From an uncultured Burkholderiales bacterium (GTDB taxonomy: Bacteria; Pseudomonadota; Gammaproteobacteria; Burkholderiales; Burkholderiaceae_C): a stretch of 64,000 bases of DNA. Within the stretch, counting starts at the first letter, position 1. Every line of letters begins with the position of its first letter. A program made the position numbers and the translations under genes. The DNA lies in contig CAIMTJ010000042.1 in the NCBI GenBank assembly GCA_903844385.1, positions 39,095-103,094 of the forward strand. Direction: 5' to 3'. Below are positions 16,982 through 25,574 of this stretch, in pieces. The notes below the pieces were generated by a model. That model was not told the origin of the DNA and did no database searches. It saw only the letters and a list, made by a program, of their open reading frames with translations.

Positions 16982-19732
16982 ATGCTGGACAACCCCCCTC
17001 ACTCTGTCGATGCACCTCCTAGCGCACCGCATCCAAGTCGCAGCGACTTGGAGCAATTTTTAGCCAACTCGACCTCGGCCTTGGAGAGCGAGCAATCCCC
17101 TCACTTTCAAGAGCTGTTGGCCCACAGCCCATCGCTACAGAAGAAAAACCCAAACACGCCATTCGATAACGCGCCCAATGCCACTGCGCCAACGCTTTTG
17201 GCGCCGCATTGGCAAGCTTTCTTTGATCACCTGGACACGCGCGATGTGCTGTCCTTGAATCAAAAGCAAAAGGAACTGGAGCGCCAAATCAAAGACAACG
17301 GCGTGACCTACAACGTCTACACCGATCAACACGGACCCCAGCGCCCCTGGTCTTTGGATTTGTTTCCGTTCATCATTGATGAAGAGAGTTGGCGCACCCT
17401 AGAAGTTGCCGTGACCCAACAAGTCAAGCTCTTGCAAAGGGTCATGCAAGATATTTATGGCGAGCAACACTTGACCCGATCCGGTCTCTTGCCCCCAGCC
17501 TTGGTCAATGGGCACCCCGGGTTTTTAAGAAACATGAAGGGTGTCGAGCCCTTGGGCGGGGATCATTTGCACATCGTGGCCTTTGATGTGGCGAGGTCTC
17601 CGACGGGAGAGTGGCGTTTGCTGTCGCAACGCACCCAAGCCCCCTCGGGATTGGGCTATTTGCTTGAAAACAGAAGCATCATCTCGCGCCTATTCCCAAG
17701 AGCGATGACGGCGCTTGGCGTGCAGGGCTTGAACCCAAGCTACCGCAGCATGATGGACCACCTCAAAGCAGCCTCAGGACATGGACCGCAGTCTCATATC
17801 GCATTGCTCACCCCAGGCCCCTACAACGAAACCTATTTTGAGCACGCCTATTTGGCTCGTTTTTTGGGAGCCACCTTGGTCCAAGGGCGGGACTTGACCG
17901 TGAGAAATCAGCACCTGTACCTCAATACCTTGAGAGGTCTGGAGCCTGTTCATGGCTTGATCAAGCGCTTGGATGATGAGTTTTTGGATCCTTTGGAATT
18001 GCGAGAAGACTCGACCCTAGGGGTGCCCGGTCTCATGCAAGTCATCCGTGCCGGCAATGTTCTTGTGGCCAACGCACCCGGTTCAGGCGTTTTGGAATCC
18101 CCCGCATTGCTGGGATTTTTACCTGGCATTTGCCAAGCCTTGTTCAATGAGCCTTTGAAGTTATCGAGTTTGTCGACTTGGTGGTGCGGGGAAAAAGCAG
18201 CCTTTGACAGTGTCACCTCGCAACTGAGCGACTGCGTGATCAAGCCGACCTACCCCTACCAAGCGCAACGTCCTACACGTCCCTTTACGGTGTTGGGTCG
18301 ACACTTGAATGAACACGACCTCAACAGCCTCAGACAAGAGATCTGGACCCAACCCGATCAATACACCGCTCAAAAGTATTTACCCCTGTCGCAACTGCCC
18401 ACCTGGGAGCACCAAGAAATCAGTACCCGGTCTTGCATTTTGCGCGTTTTTGCCATCCGCCAAGCACAAGATCAGTGGAGCATTTTGCCAGGTGGCCTGG
18501 CCAGGCTTGCCACTCAAGGCGCCCAAATCGCCTCGATGCAACGAGGAGGTTCAAGCGCTGACGTGTGGGTTCAGGGCCAGAGCCAGACCAACACTTTGGC
18601 ACCCGTGCCCTTGCATTCCGAATTGGACCTCAGTGCCAAGAAAAGAACCGTGACCAGCCGTGCGGCTGAAAACCTCTATTGGCTGGGTCGATACAGTGAA
18701 AGGAGTGAGAATATTCTGCGACAAGTCAGGCTCACCTTGGAGGGCTTGAATGCCGAGCAACAGTTCTCCTCGCGCTGGCGCACCTGGGTTGCTCGTTTGG
18801 CTTACCAACAAGGGCTCATCGATGTGGACATGAGCACCCAACCCCAGGACTTGAATGAGCCTAGGCGCTTTGAGAGACGCTTGACCGCCGGTCTTGAGGC
18901 GTTTGGCACGGTGTCGAGTTTGGGCTTTAACTTGCGAGCCTTGCAATTGGCCGCCTCTGCCGTCAGAGAGCGTCTTTCCATGGATCACTGGATTCTCATC
19001 GAGCGCACCCAGCATGAGTTCTCGCAAGCGGCCAGGCGCTGGTCTGAGGCAGACTACTACCCCTTGACCGAGGTCATTCGCGTCTTGACCAACACCCACA
19101 ACCAGTTGGCCGCCATCACGGGTGCACAAACCGACCGCATGGTTCGCGATGACGGTTGGCGGCTCTTGAGCATTGGACGACATGTGGAGCGCCTGGTCTA
19201 CCTCTCCCAAGTGCTCGAAGGAGCGATCAATCTGGGCGTGCTGACCCAACTCGAAAACGATGACACTTGTTTTTTAACCTTGTTGAATTTATTTGACAGC
19301 ACCATCACCTTTCAAGCCCAATACCAGCAAAGCCGCAGCTTAAAGGCATTGTTTGATTTGATCGTCTTGGATGGAGACAATCCTCGCTCGCTGGCTTGGG
19401 TCGCTCAGACCTTGCGCGGACGTTTGGCCAAATTGGCAGGCTGCGGACCGCTTGAGATCGACACCTTGGCCGCTTTGGTGCCCACGCCTGAGACGTGGTT
19501 GACCCCCCAAAGCCCAGCAGAGTTTTGCAATCAAGACTTGCTCAACGTGGCACAACACCTGCAACAAGGGCTCAGCCAAACCTTCAGCGTCTCCAACGCC
19601 ATTGGCGAGAAATACTTTACCCACACCTTGAACACCACGGCCACCCCACTTCAGTACCAAGGCACGCGTTTGATTGGCGCAGCATCTGAGCTCGCCGCGC
19701 CTGGCACCGACTTGGCTGGAGGATCAGCGTGA
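16982..19732 (+). CDS. Fused circularly permuted ATP-grasp / alpha-E protein
   Basis: 916 residues. Residues 1-75 are Pro/Ser-rich and probably disordered. Residues about 80-530 are circularly permuted ATP-grasp (RPWSLDLFPFIIDEESWRTLE, LLTPGPYNETYFEHAYLARFLGA, LIKRLDDEFLDPLELREDS, CVIKPTYPYQ). Residues about 556-870 are an alpha-E domain (RAAENLYWLGRYSERSENILRQ). The glycine-rich loop seen in the stand-alone paralogue (VHGAGGYGML) is replaced by a less glycine-rich sequence, so ATP use should be tested. It lies 93 bp after the DUF2126 transglutaminase and overlaps the next transglutaminase by 4 nt. The fusion implies that ATP-grasp and alpha-E act together. Confidence 0.92.
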   Translation: MLDNPPHSVDAPPSAPHPSRSDLEQFLANSTSALESEQSPHFQELLAHSPSLQKKNPNTPFDNAPNATAPTLLAPHWQAFFDHLDTRDVLSLNQKQKELERQIKDNGVTYNVYTDQHGPQRPWSLDLFPFIIDEESWRTLEVAVTQQVKLLQRVMQDIYGEQHLTRSGLLPPALVNGHPGFLRNMKGVEPLGGDHLHIVAFDVARSPTGEWRLLSQRTQAPSGLGYLLENRSIISRLFPRAMTALGVQGLNPSYRSMMDHLKAASGHGPQSHIALLTPGPYNETYFEHAYLARFLGATLVQGRDLTVRNQHLYLNTLRGLEPVHGLIKRLDDEFLDPLELREDSTLGVPGLMQVIRAGNVLVANAPGSGVLESPALLGFLPGICQALFNEPLKLSSLSTWWCGEKAAFDSVTSQLSDCVIKPTYPYQAQRPTRPFTVLGRHLNEHDLNSLRQEIWTQPDQYTAQKYLPLSQLPTWEHQEISTRSCILRVFAIRQAQDQWSILPGGLARLATQGAQIASMQRGGSSADVWVQGQSQTNTLAPVPLHSELDLSAKKRTVTSRAAENLYWLGRYSERSENILRQVRLTLEGLNAEQQFSSRWRTWVARLAYQQGLIDVDMSTQPQDLNEPRRFERRLTAGLEAFGTVSSLGFNLRALQLAASAVRERLSMDHWILIERTQHEFSQAARRWSEADYYPLTEVIRVLTNTHNQLAAITGAQTDRMVRDDGWRLLSIGRHVERLVYLSQVLEGAINLGVLTQLENDDTCFLTLLNLFDSTITFQAQYQQSRSLKALFDLIVLDGDNPRSLAWVAQTLRGRLAKLAGCGPLEIDTLAALVPTPETWLTPQSPAEFCNQDLLNVAQHLQQGLSQTFSVSNAIGEKYFTHTLNTTATPLQYQGTRLIGAASELAAPGTDLAGGSA

Positions 19733-20889
19733 GGCTCAAAGTCACCCACACCAGTCTTTACCGCTATCAACCCGCGGTGGAGACCGCACAGCACTTCTTG
19801 CACCTCAAACCCAGACTGGTGCCGTGTCAGCGTTTAGAGAGTCATCACTTGAGCATCTCTCCCGAGCCCACTGAGATCTTTGAGTCCAAGGATTTTTACC
19901 AAAACCCAACCCACTATTTGGCGCTCCTGAACCATCACGAGCAGTTGAGCATCACCTCCGAGAGTGTGCTGAGCACGTGGTCCTTTGGAGAGCAGCAAAT
20001 ACCCCCCACGCAGATGAATTTTCGGTTTGAGCAGTCATCCGATTTCTCAGCACAACCCACACAAATGCAAGCCCTGTGGCCCAGTAGCCTAGCGGGGCAA
20101 GCTCTCTTGGGTCAACAACAGGCTCCACATCCATTACAGCTCAACGCTTGGACCCCACCCGGTGGGCGGGCATGGAGCAGCAGTGGGCCATCCATGCCAG
20201 TGGCGGGCAACACCAGAGCTCAACTGCAAAGCCCGTCACTCATCGAGCTTTGGCAAGAGGCATTGGCTGTCAAGGCGCGAGAGCACTTCGAGTACAACGC
20301 GGGTAAGCAATTTGACGAGGCCAGCGATTTTTTATTCGACTCTCCCCATATCCCCAGGCTGGAGGTGTTCGCGCAATACGCCCAACGCTGTTTGAGCGCA
20401 CCAACACCCCTCATCCAGGGGTTGACTGAGTTGATGAACCTGATCCACGATGAGTTCACCTATGAGAGTAAAAGCACGCAGGTCAACACGCCCTTGACCG
20501 ATATTTTTGCAAGTCGCAAAGGGGTTTGCCAAGATTTTGCCCACATCATGGTGGCATGCTGCCGCTCGTTTGGCTTGGCAGCTCGCTATGTCAGCGGGTA
20601 TTTGTTGACCATGCCGCCTGCGGGACAAGCTCGGCTCATTGGTTCGGATGCGTCGCATGCCTGGGCATCGGTCTATCTTCCTGCACTGAATTCGAGCGAG
20701 AGTGACACTGGCTTGTGGTTTGACTTTGACCCGACCAATAACCGCTGCGGTATCTTCTCGCCTGGGCAAGACTACATCACCACTGCCTGGGGGCGAGACT
20801 ATTCAGATGTCTCACCCGTGCGCGGGGTGATCCAAGGGGGCAACGACCATCTTTTGGACGTCGCCGTGACCGTGCAGCCACTGGACTAG
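19729..20889 (+). CDS. Transglutaminase-like cysteine peptidase family protein
   Basis: 386 residues with a GTG start (GTGAGG) overlapping the previous stop by 4 nt; GGAGG lies 6 nt upstream, which decides this start. The N-terminal beta region (LKVTHTSLYRYQPAVETAQHFLHLKPR) is followed by the catalytic domain with Cys267 (KGVCQDFAH), His310 (DASHAWASVYLP) and Asp334 (FDFDPTNN). The C-terminus DYSDVSPVRGVIQGGNDHLLDVAVTV is the standard ending of this cluster's transglutaminases. It is the last gene of the plus-strand operon and presumably works on the product of the ATP-grasp enzyme; no substrate is known. Confidence 0.93.
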   Translation: MRLKVTHTSLYRYQPAVETAQHFLHLKPRLVPCQRLESHHLSISPEPTEIFESKDFYQNPTHYLALLNHHEQLSITSESVLSTWSFGEQQIPPTQMNFRFEQSSDFSAQPTQMQALWPSSLAGQALLGQQQAPHPLQLNAWTPPGGRAWSSSGPSMPVAGNTRAQLQSPSLIELWQEALAVKAREHFEYNAGKQFDEASDFLFDSPHIPRLEVFAQYAQRCLSAPTPLIQGLTELMNLIHDEFTYESKSTQVNTPLTDIFASRKGVCQDFAHIMVACCRSFGLAARYVSGYLLTMPPAGQARLIGSDASHAWASVYLPALNSSESDTGLWFDFDPTNNRCGIFSPGQDYITTAWGRDYSDVSPVRGVIQGGNDHLLDVAVTVQPLD

Positions 20890-20950
20890 GAGCCAGCCTC
20901 AAGGCCGCCCGACCACCCAGGCCCCTGAACATGCTGCCCGCCATGCCGAT

Positions 20951-20977
20951 GAAGAGCCGCCAACATTTGGCGACTTC
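20951..20977. terminator. Hairpin between convergent genes (possible bidirectional terminator)
   Basis: GAAG...CGCCAA-CAT-TTGGCG-A-CTTC forms a hairpin with a perfect 6-bp core, placed between the convergent transglutaminase and yaeQ genes, just before the yaeQ stop. There is no strong T-run on either side, so it is only a candidate. Confidence 0.45.
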
Positions 20978-20979
20978 TC

Positions 20980-21543
20980 TCAAGTCGACATCAAGCTCGC
21001 TTGCACTTCAATGCTACCTCGCTCGCTGCTGAGTGTGAGTGTTTGCTCTTGGATGGTGGCTTGCAAGTTCATGCTGCGCTCGGCCAAGCTCACCAAGGAC
21101 TGGGTGACCTCATGGGGGAGGCCCCAGACTTGCAATTTTTGCAAACGTGACAGTTTGTTGCGAATACCATTCCACCAAATCTCTTTGGCGTGATTGAAAG
21201 CATAGACCAGCACCAAGTCGGCTTGTGAGCACGCTTTACTCAAGGGCTTGTCTTCGGGTTGACCCACTTCGATCCACACGCGTTTTCTGGAGGTGAAATC
21301 GAGCAAATACAAGTCAGGATCATTGGGGTCGGACAAACCCGCACCGAAGACCCATGAGCCATCACCCTTACAAATCTCTTGGAGTCGATAGGCGTTCAAG
21401 GCCAAGGCAACAAGGCGCACCATCATGCGCTCATCGGTCTCGCTGGGGTGTCTGGCCAAGGTGAGGCTATGGTCTTCGTAGTAAGAGTGATCAATGTCTG
21501 CGATGTGCAGCTGCGCTTTATAAATCGTGGACTTGATGGCCAT
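20980..21543 (-). CDS. yaeQ: YaeQ family protein
   Basis: 187 residues from ATG 21543 (MAIKSTIYKAQLHIADIDHSYYEDHSLTLARHPSETDERMMVRL); the track start two codons earlier is GTG. The DHSYYEDHSLTLARHPSETDERMM block, then LYLLDFTSRKRVWIEVGQPEDKPLSKAC, are diagnostic of YaeQ (PF07152), a PD-(D/E)XK-fold protein widespread in Proteobacteria. The acidic and Glu-x-Gly-Gln residues of the nuclease-like core (WIEVGQP) are present. The cellular role is not firmly established. It stands alone, convergent with the transglutaminase operon. Confidence 0.93.
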   Translation of the reverse strand: MAIKSTIYKAQLHIADIDHSYYEDHSLTLARHPSETDERMMVRLVALALNAYRLQEICKGDGSWVFGAGLSDPNDPDLYLLDFTSRKRVWIEVGQPEDKPLSKACSQADLVLVYAFNHAKEIWWNGIRNKLSRLQKLQVWGLPHEVTQSLVSLAERSMNLQATIQEQTLTLSSERGSIEVQASLMST

Positions 21544-21682
21544 GGTCACTTTCAGTCAGTGGGCAAGGTTGAGAGACAAAAAAACTTGAAGGGCCATGCC
21601 GTTGATTCACCCAAGTATCGGGTGTGATGAAGCTAGAGCCCCCAGCTTGGGCAAACCCCAACTGGGGAAACCTCCTAGCCCA

Positions 21683-22198
21683 TCAAGCCATCAATGAACC
21701 GGCCAAGTAATCTCGCTTGCCCAGGGGCACGCCGTTGTGGCGCAAGATGCTGTAGGCCGTGGTGATGTGAAAAAACATATTGGGCAAGACCCAATGGAGC
21801 AAATAATCTTCTGCCACCATGGTTTTGGTTTCCTTGCCAACGGTGAAGGTCACATCGCGACCTGCTGCTTGGTCCATGGCTTGGGGGGTCACGGTCTCAA
21901 TCCAGTCGATGGTTTTGCTCACACGCTCAATCAACTGCTCAAAGGTTGTTTCTGTGTCATCGAATTTGGGCGCATCCACGTTCGCAATTCTGGATGCCCC
22001 CAATTTGGCCGCATCGCATGCAATCAAAATTTGGCGTTTAAAGGGCAGCATATCGGGTGCCAAGCGGTACTCCACCAAGACTTGGGTGTCGAATCCACGC
22101 TCCGCTGCGTTGGTGAGTGTTTTTTGCAAACACGTCTTCAAATTACCGAGAAAGAGTTTAAAGACCGGCAAACTCGCCGTTGACAATACGTTTGACAT
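21683..22198 (-). CDS. DUF1993 family protein
   Basis: 171 residues from ATG 22198 (MSNVLSTASLPVFKLFLGNLKTCLQK) with AAGGAA 9 nt upstream; the 219-residue track version adds an implausible extension. The blocks FDTQVLVEYRLAPDMLPFKRQILIACDAAKLG and LPNMFFHITTAYSILRHNGVPLGKRDYL are characteristic of DUF1993, a DinB-like four-helix family. Conserved histidines (HW and FFHITTAY) may bind a metal, as in DinB-like proteins (inference). It appears monocistronic. Confidence 0.88.
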   Translation of the reverse strand: MSNVLSTASLPVFKLFLGNLKTCLQKTLTNAAERGFDTQVLVEYRLAPDMLPFKRQILIACDAAKLGASRIANVDAPKFDDTETTFEQLIERVSKTIDWIETVTPQAMDQAAGRDVTFTVGKETKTMVAEDYLLHWVLPNMFFHITTAYSILRHNGVPLGKRDYLAGSLMA

Positions 22199-22899
22199 TC
22201 GAAAAAGTTCCTTGAAAAAAATGATAGCCAGCTGAAAACGAGACAATGGGGCCACGCTCCCCTGGCTCAGGATGACCACCCTCCATCTTAACCTCATGCA
22301 CGCTGCTGCTCGGGCAACGCCAACATGGTTTTCATGGTCCACGCCTAATTGACGGCATTCAAGCCCACCCCAACCCCCCGCTTAAAACCGACAGGCTCAT
22401 CCTCGCCGTCCTAAGCCAAGACGAGCTTCGGGGCTACTGGCAGGGTAAGGTCCAGGGTGTGAATGGGGTTGGCACAGTGCGGGTAAGTTGAAAAACCAAG
22501 AAAACCCTTGGTTTTGTCAAAGACTTCGCCCCAAAGACAGCACCAGAACAAAGGGGAGGTTTTGCAATACAAAAAGCTATTTTGATTTGCGCAATCAAGA
22601 AGTCGTTTTCGCAGCTTTGACTTCATGACGCGAAACCCAGACCTGTTTTGATGCCAACCAGCCAAGACAGCGGCTTGGCTCGCCCAAAGCCCGCCAATCT
22701 GAGGCCATCACACACCGATCACAAATTTAGGGCAAAATGATCCAGTGTTGTGTGAAGTCTGAACTTTTAAGATTCAGCGCCATCCAGCATGACCAGACCC
22801 CAGTGGACCGAATCAGCTTCTTATTGTTTGCGCGTGGGCTTGAATTCCCAGCCCTCACCCTCAAATGGATTGTCATTGCCTAATAGGAGTTTAATTCTC
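22199..22899. other. Long intergenic region, no gene recognised
   Basis: About 700 bp between the DUF1993 and TPR-protein starts, which are divergent. The ORFs within it (for example 22411-22665 minus) have no recognisable sequence and no ribosome site. It should contain both promoters. I see no repeat, RNA gene or mobile-element remnant. Confidence 0.5.
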
Positions 22900-23775
22900 A
22901 TGAAATTCAACCTTTTGACCAGCACCTTCGCCCGTGGCTTGGTGTCTTTGGCCTTGTTCGCGCTCAGTGCCTCTTGGGCCTTGGCCGCCGACCCCTCCAT
23001 GAGCGAAGTCTACAAAGCGGCTGAGTCGGGCAACTTTGCCCAAGCCAACGCCATGATGAAACAAGTCTTGATCGACCACCCCAACAGCGGCAAGGCTCAT
23101 TTTGTCAATGCCGAAATTTTGGCCAAGGAAGGTCGGCTTGATGCAGCCCGAGACGAGCTACAAATTGCCGAGAAATTAAGCCCCGGCTTGACGTTTGCCA
23201 AGCCAGAGGCCTTGAGTGGCTTAAAAGCGCGATTGAGTGCACCACCACCGGTTGTGGCGCAAAACAACAACTACGCACCGAGCCATGAGCGTGCAGCAAG
23301 CAGCACGCCGAGCTTATTGCCTTGGATCATCGGTTTTGCGGTCTTGGCCTTTATCTTTTTGGTCTACCGCATGTTTGCACGCCCTCAGCAAGTTTATATG
23401 CCACAACCTCAATACGGTGGCACAGGCCCAACGCCCATGGGCGGCGGTATGCCCATGGGACAGCCTTATGGACCCGCCCCGATGGGAGGTGGCGGGGGCA
23501 TTGGATCAGGCATCATGGGTGGCTTGGTCACGGGTGCAGCAGTGGGTGCTGGCATGGTTGCGGGTGAAGCCCTCATGCACAATGTTCTGGGTGAACACGG
23601 CAACTCCAACCAAGGTGGCTTCGCGCCCAACAACAATAACAACAACGGCTTTCAAGACAATGGCTACCCGTCTCAGAGTGGCGGAAACTATGACATGGGT
23701 GGCAATAATTTCGGCGTCCAAGATTCCAGTTCTTGGGATGACTCCTCTAGCGGTGGCGGCTCTGACGACTGGTAA
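22900..23775 (+). CDS. TPR-like membrane protein with glycine-rich and Ser/Asp/Trp-ending tail
   Basis: 291 residues from ATG 22900 (MKFNLLTSTFARG), with GGAG 10 nt upstream; the track start lies 37 codons too early. A cleavable signal peptide (LALFALSASWALA) is followed by a tetratricopeptide-like unit (about 31-110: MSEVYKAAESGNFAQANAMMKQ, then NAEILAKEGRLDAARDELQIAEKL). A transmembrane helix follows (PWIIGFAVLAFIFLVYRMF), then a Gly/Met/Pro/Gln-rich stretch with a glycine-zipper hairpin (GGLVTGAAVGAGMVAGEAL) and a tail ending SSWDDSSSGGGSDDW. Similar TPR proteins occur in Burkholderiales without known function. It is probably an inner-membrane or periplasmic scaffold. Confidence 0.82.
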   Translation: MKFNLLTSTFARGLVSLALFALSASWALAADPSMSEVYKAAESGNFAQANAMMKQVLIDHPNSGKAHFVNAEILAKEGRLDAARDELQIAEKLSPGLTFAKPEALSGLKARLSAPPPVVAQNNNYAPSHERAASSTPSLLPWIIGFAVLAFIFLVYRMFARPQQVYMPQPQYGGTGPTPMGGGMPMGQPYGPAPMGGGGGIGSGIMGGLVTGAAVGAGMVAGEALMHNVLGEHGNSNQGGFAPNNNNNNGFQDNGYPSQSGGNYDMGGNNFGVQDSSSWDDSSSGGGSDDW

Positions 23776-23786
23776 ATCCACCCAAG

Positions 23787-23817
23787 GCGCTCAGCTGACC
23801 TGACCGCGACTGAGCGC
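23787..23817 (+). terminator. Inverted repeat after the TPR membrane protein gene
   Basis: GCGCTCAG (23787-23794) and CTGAGCGC (23810-23817) are perfect 8-bp arms 12 bp after the stop codon. No T-run follows, so termination efficiency is uncertain. Confidence 0.45.
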
Positions 23818-23832
23818 ATTGCTTGACCAAAA

Positions 23833-23851
23833 GGGGACGATAGAGCTCCCC
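23833..23851 (-). terminator. Terminator-like hairpin for the alpha/beta hydrolase gene
   Basis: Read on the minus strand, GGGGA-GCTCTATCG-TCCCC is followed by TTTTGG, 25 bp past the hydrolase stop. An additional 10-bp inverted repeat (CAAGCACAAA at 23855-23864, TTTGTGCTTG at 23887-23896) spans the stop codon itself. Together they suggest transcription ends here. Confidence 0.5.
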
Positions 23852-23875
23852 ACTCAAGCACAAAGAACAGACTCC

Positions 23876-24673
23876 CTACTGGGGGTTTTGTGCTTGGGCA
23901 TACTTCAAAATTGCTTGACTCACCGTGTGTCTTTCTTGGTCAATGGTGATCATGTGGTAGCTGTTGGTCAAAATCAAGGTTTGCAGTGAGCCCGCCCTCC
24001 AGTGCAACTCAAGCCAACGAACATTTTTCAAACTCGCCACTTCATCGAGCTCGGCATGGATGACAAGCCCATGAGGCAGCGCGCTGCCAGGCAAGTGCTT
24101 TTTAACAAATGAGCGCAATCGAAAGTTTTGTTTGAGGTGACCAATTTCCAGCACACTGGCCCCAGCCGCAGACACCCGGCGACGCGTTAACTCTCGTTTG
24201 ATCCAAGCACGAATCCGCTCATTCTTGACGCCAAAGGGCTCTTTCTCGCGGTATTTCCAAAACACCCCCAAGGGAGTGAACAAGGCCACGGGCAAGAGCC
24301 ATTGATAAAACGGAATGGACCACCCATCAACCCAAATGGAGGTTGACAGCAGCACCAAAGCGTCGACACTTTGAGGGTATTTGATCGTCAAGGCCAGGGC
24401 TAAATTCGCCCCCGAAGACAAACCCACCAAGGTGATGCGCTCAAACTCGAGACGCTCGCACATGATTTGCCCATGCAAATGATCCACCCAGCTCTCAAAG
24501 CTCACCGCCACTTGCTTGGTTTTTTCTGGATCAAAAGAATAACCGGGGATGGACACCCCCTTGGTTTGAAAGCCTTGCTTATCCAAGCTGGTTTGGACAC
24601 TGGCGAGTTCTTCGGGCGTACTACATAGCCCAGGCAGCATCAGATAAAGTGAGCCAGCAGCAGCGCTCATCAT
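23876..24673 (-). CDS. Alpha/beta hydrolase (lipase/esterase-like)
   Basis: 265 residues. The nucleophile elbow is LVGLSSGANLALAL, giving Ser86 in GxSxG. The probable acid is in VIHAELDEVAS and the catalytic His is in TNSYHMITIDQER, an arrangement like monoacylglycerol lipases and carboxylesterase Est30-type enzymes. There is an oxyanion-type PGLCSTPEE early loop and no signal peptide, so it is cytosolic. A cap region with basic and aromatic residues (FWKYREKEPFGVKNERIRAWIKRELTRRR) separates the Ser and Asp. It starts MMSAAAG at adjacent ATGs and stands alone. The substrate is unknown. Confidence 0.88.
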   Translation of the reverse strand: MMSAAAGSLYLMLPGLCSTPEELASVQTSLDKQGFQTKGVSIPGYSFDPEKTKQVAVSFESWVDHLHGQIMCERLEFERITLVGLSSGANLALALTIKYPQSVDALVLLSTSIWVDGWSIPFYQWLLPVALFTPLGVFWKYREKEPFGVKNERIRAWIKRELTRRRVSAAGASVLEIGHLKQNFRLRSFVKKHLPGSALPHGLVIHAELDEVASLKNVRWLELHWRAGSLQTLILTNSYHMITIDQERHTVSQAILKYAQAQNPQ

Positions 24674-24901
24674 ACTAAAGATAGGTCAATCATAGATCCA
24701 CATTATCCGTCAGTTTGAATCCAAGACCGAGCGATGACGCCGCGAAGACATCTCAATAAGCGCATGAATGTAATCTCTCACCGCCATCACACCTGCCCAA
24801 TACATTCTAGAATACGCTTTGCCAGTCCTCTCCCAAAGCACCACCACCCCTGCGCCTTGGGCTCACACCTTAGCCCCCTCTTGATTGAAGCCACCACCGC
24901 C

Positions 24902-25534
24902 ATGATGAACGCTCCCACACGATCACGCCACACCACTCACCACCCAATCCAAGTTCTCAATGCCCACAAGAAAGCACTCGCGCGCTTGGCTTTGTGGCTC
25001 TGGGTCTTGAGTAGCCTCTTTGGTGGGATGGCCGCCCAGGCCTTTGAGATGCCCGCCATGGGAACATTGGAAGTCGCATTTTCTCCCAATGAAGGCTCTG
25101 AAGAGCTCGTGATCAAAGCCATCGATTCGAGCCGGCGCGAGATCCGAGGCTTGGCCTACAGCTTTACCAATGCACCCATCACCGAGGCCTTAATTCGGGC
25201 CAAAAAGCGAGGAATTCAAATTTCTTGGGTGGTGGACAAGAAAAGCAGCACCAGCGAGGACCACAGTGGCAAAGCCCGGGCCGCCTTGTCAGCCTTGGTG
25301 AATGCGGGCTGTGAGGTCAGACTCATCGATCGCTTTCCCATCCACCATGACAAGGTCATGATCATTGATCAACAAACGGTAGAACTGGGCAGCTTTAACT
25401 TCTCTTCGGCGGCTGCGCACAAGAACTCAGAAAACGTTTTGGTCAACTGGAACAACCCCAAGCTCGCGCAAGTCTACTTGGGGCATTTTGATCGCAATTA
25501 CCGCTTATCGCAGCCTTTTCAAGCGCAGTATTGA
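24902..25534 (+). CDS. Phospholipase D-family nuclease-like protein (Nuc-type)
   Basis: About 210 residues from ATG 24902 (MMNAPTRSRH); the track ORF begins 56 codons earlier in a region without protein-like composition. A hydrophobic signal or anchor (LALWLWVLSSLFGGMAAQA) precedes the mature part, EMPAMGTLEVAFSPNEGSEELVIKAID. One HKD motif is visible: HHDKVMIIDQQTVELGSFNFSSAAAHKNSEN. A single HKD motif and this size fit the Nuc/EDTA-resistant endonuclease branch of the PLD superfamily, which works as a dimer, probably in the periplasm. It is convergent with the MgtC-like gene. Confidence 0.88.
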   Translation: MMNAPTRSRHTTHHPIQVLNAHKKALARLALWLWVLSSLFGGMAAQAFEMPAMGTLEVAFSPNEGSEELVIKAIDSSRREIRGLAYSFTNAPITEALIRAKKRGIQISWVVDKKSSTSEDHSGKARAALSALVNAGCEVRLIDRFPIHHDKVMIIDQQTVELGSFNFSSAAAHKNSENVLVNWNNPKLAQVYLGHFDRNYRLSQPFQAQY

Positions 25535-25574
25535 GGTCTGCGCCCGTAATAGAGAGGGGGGGGAAAGAGATGAT

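Noticed and set aside
22411-22665. 84-residue minus-strand ORF in the long intergenic region
   Set aside because: No known family, Trp/Cys-rich odd composition and no ribosome site. Not enough to call a gene.
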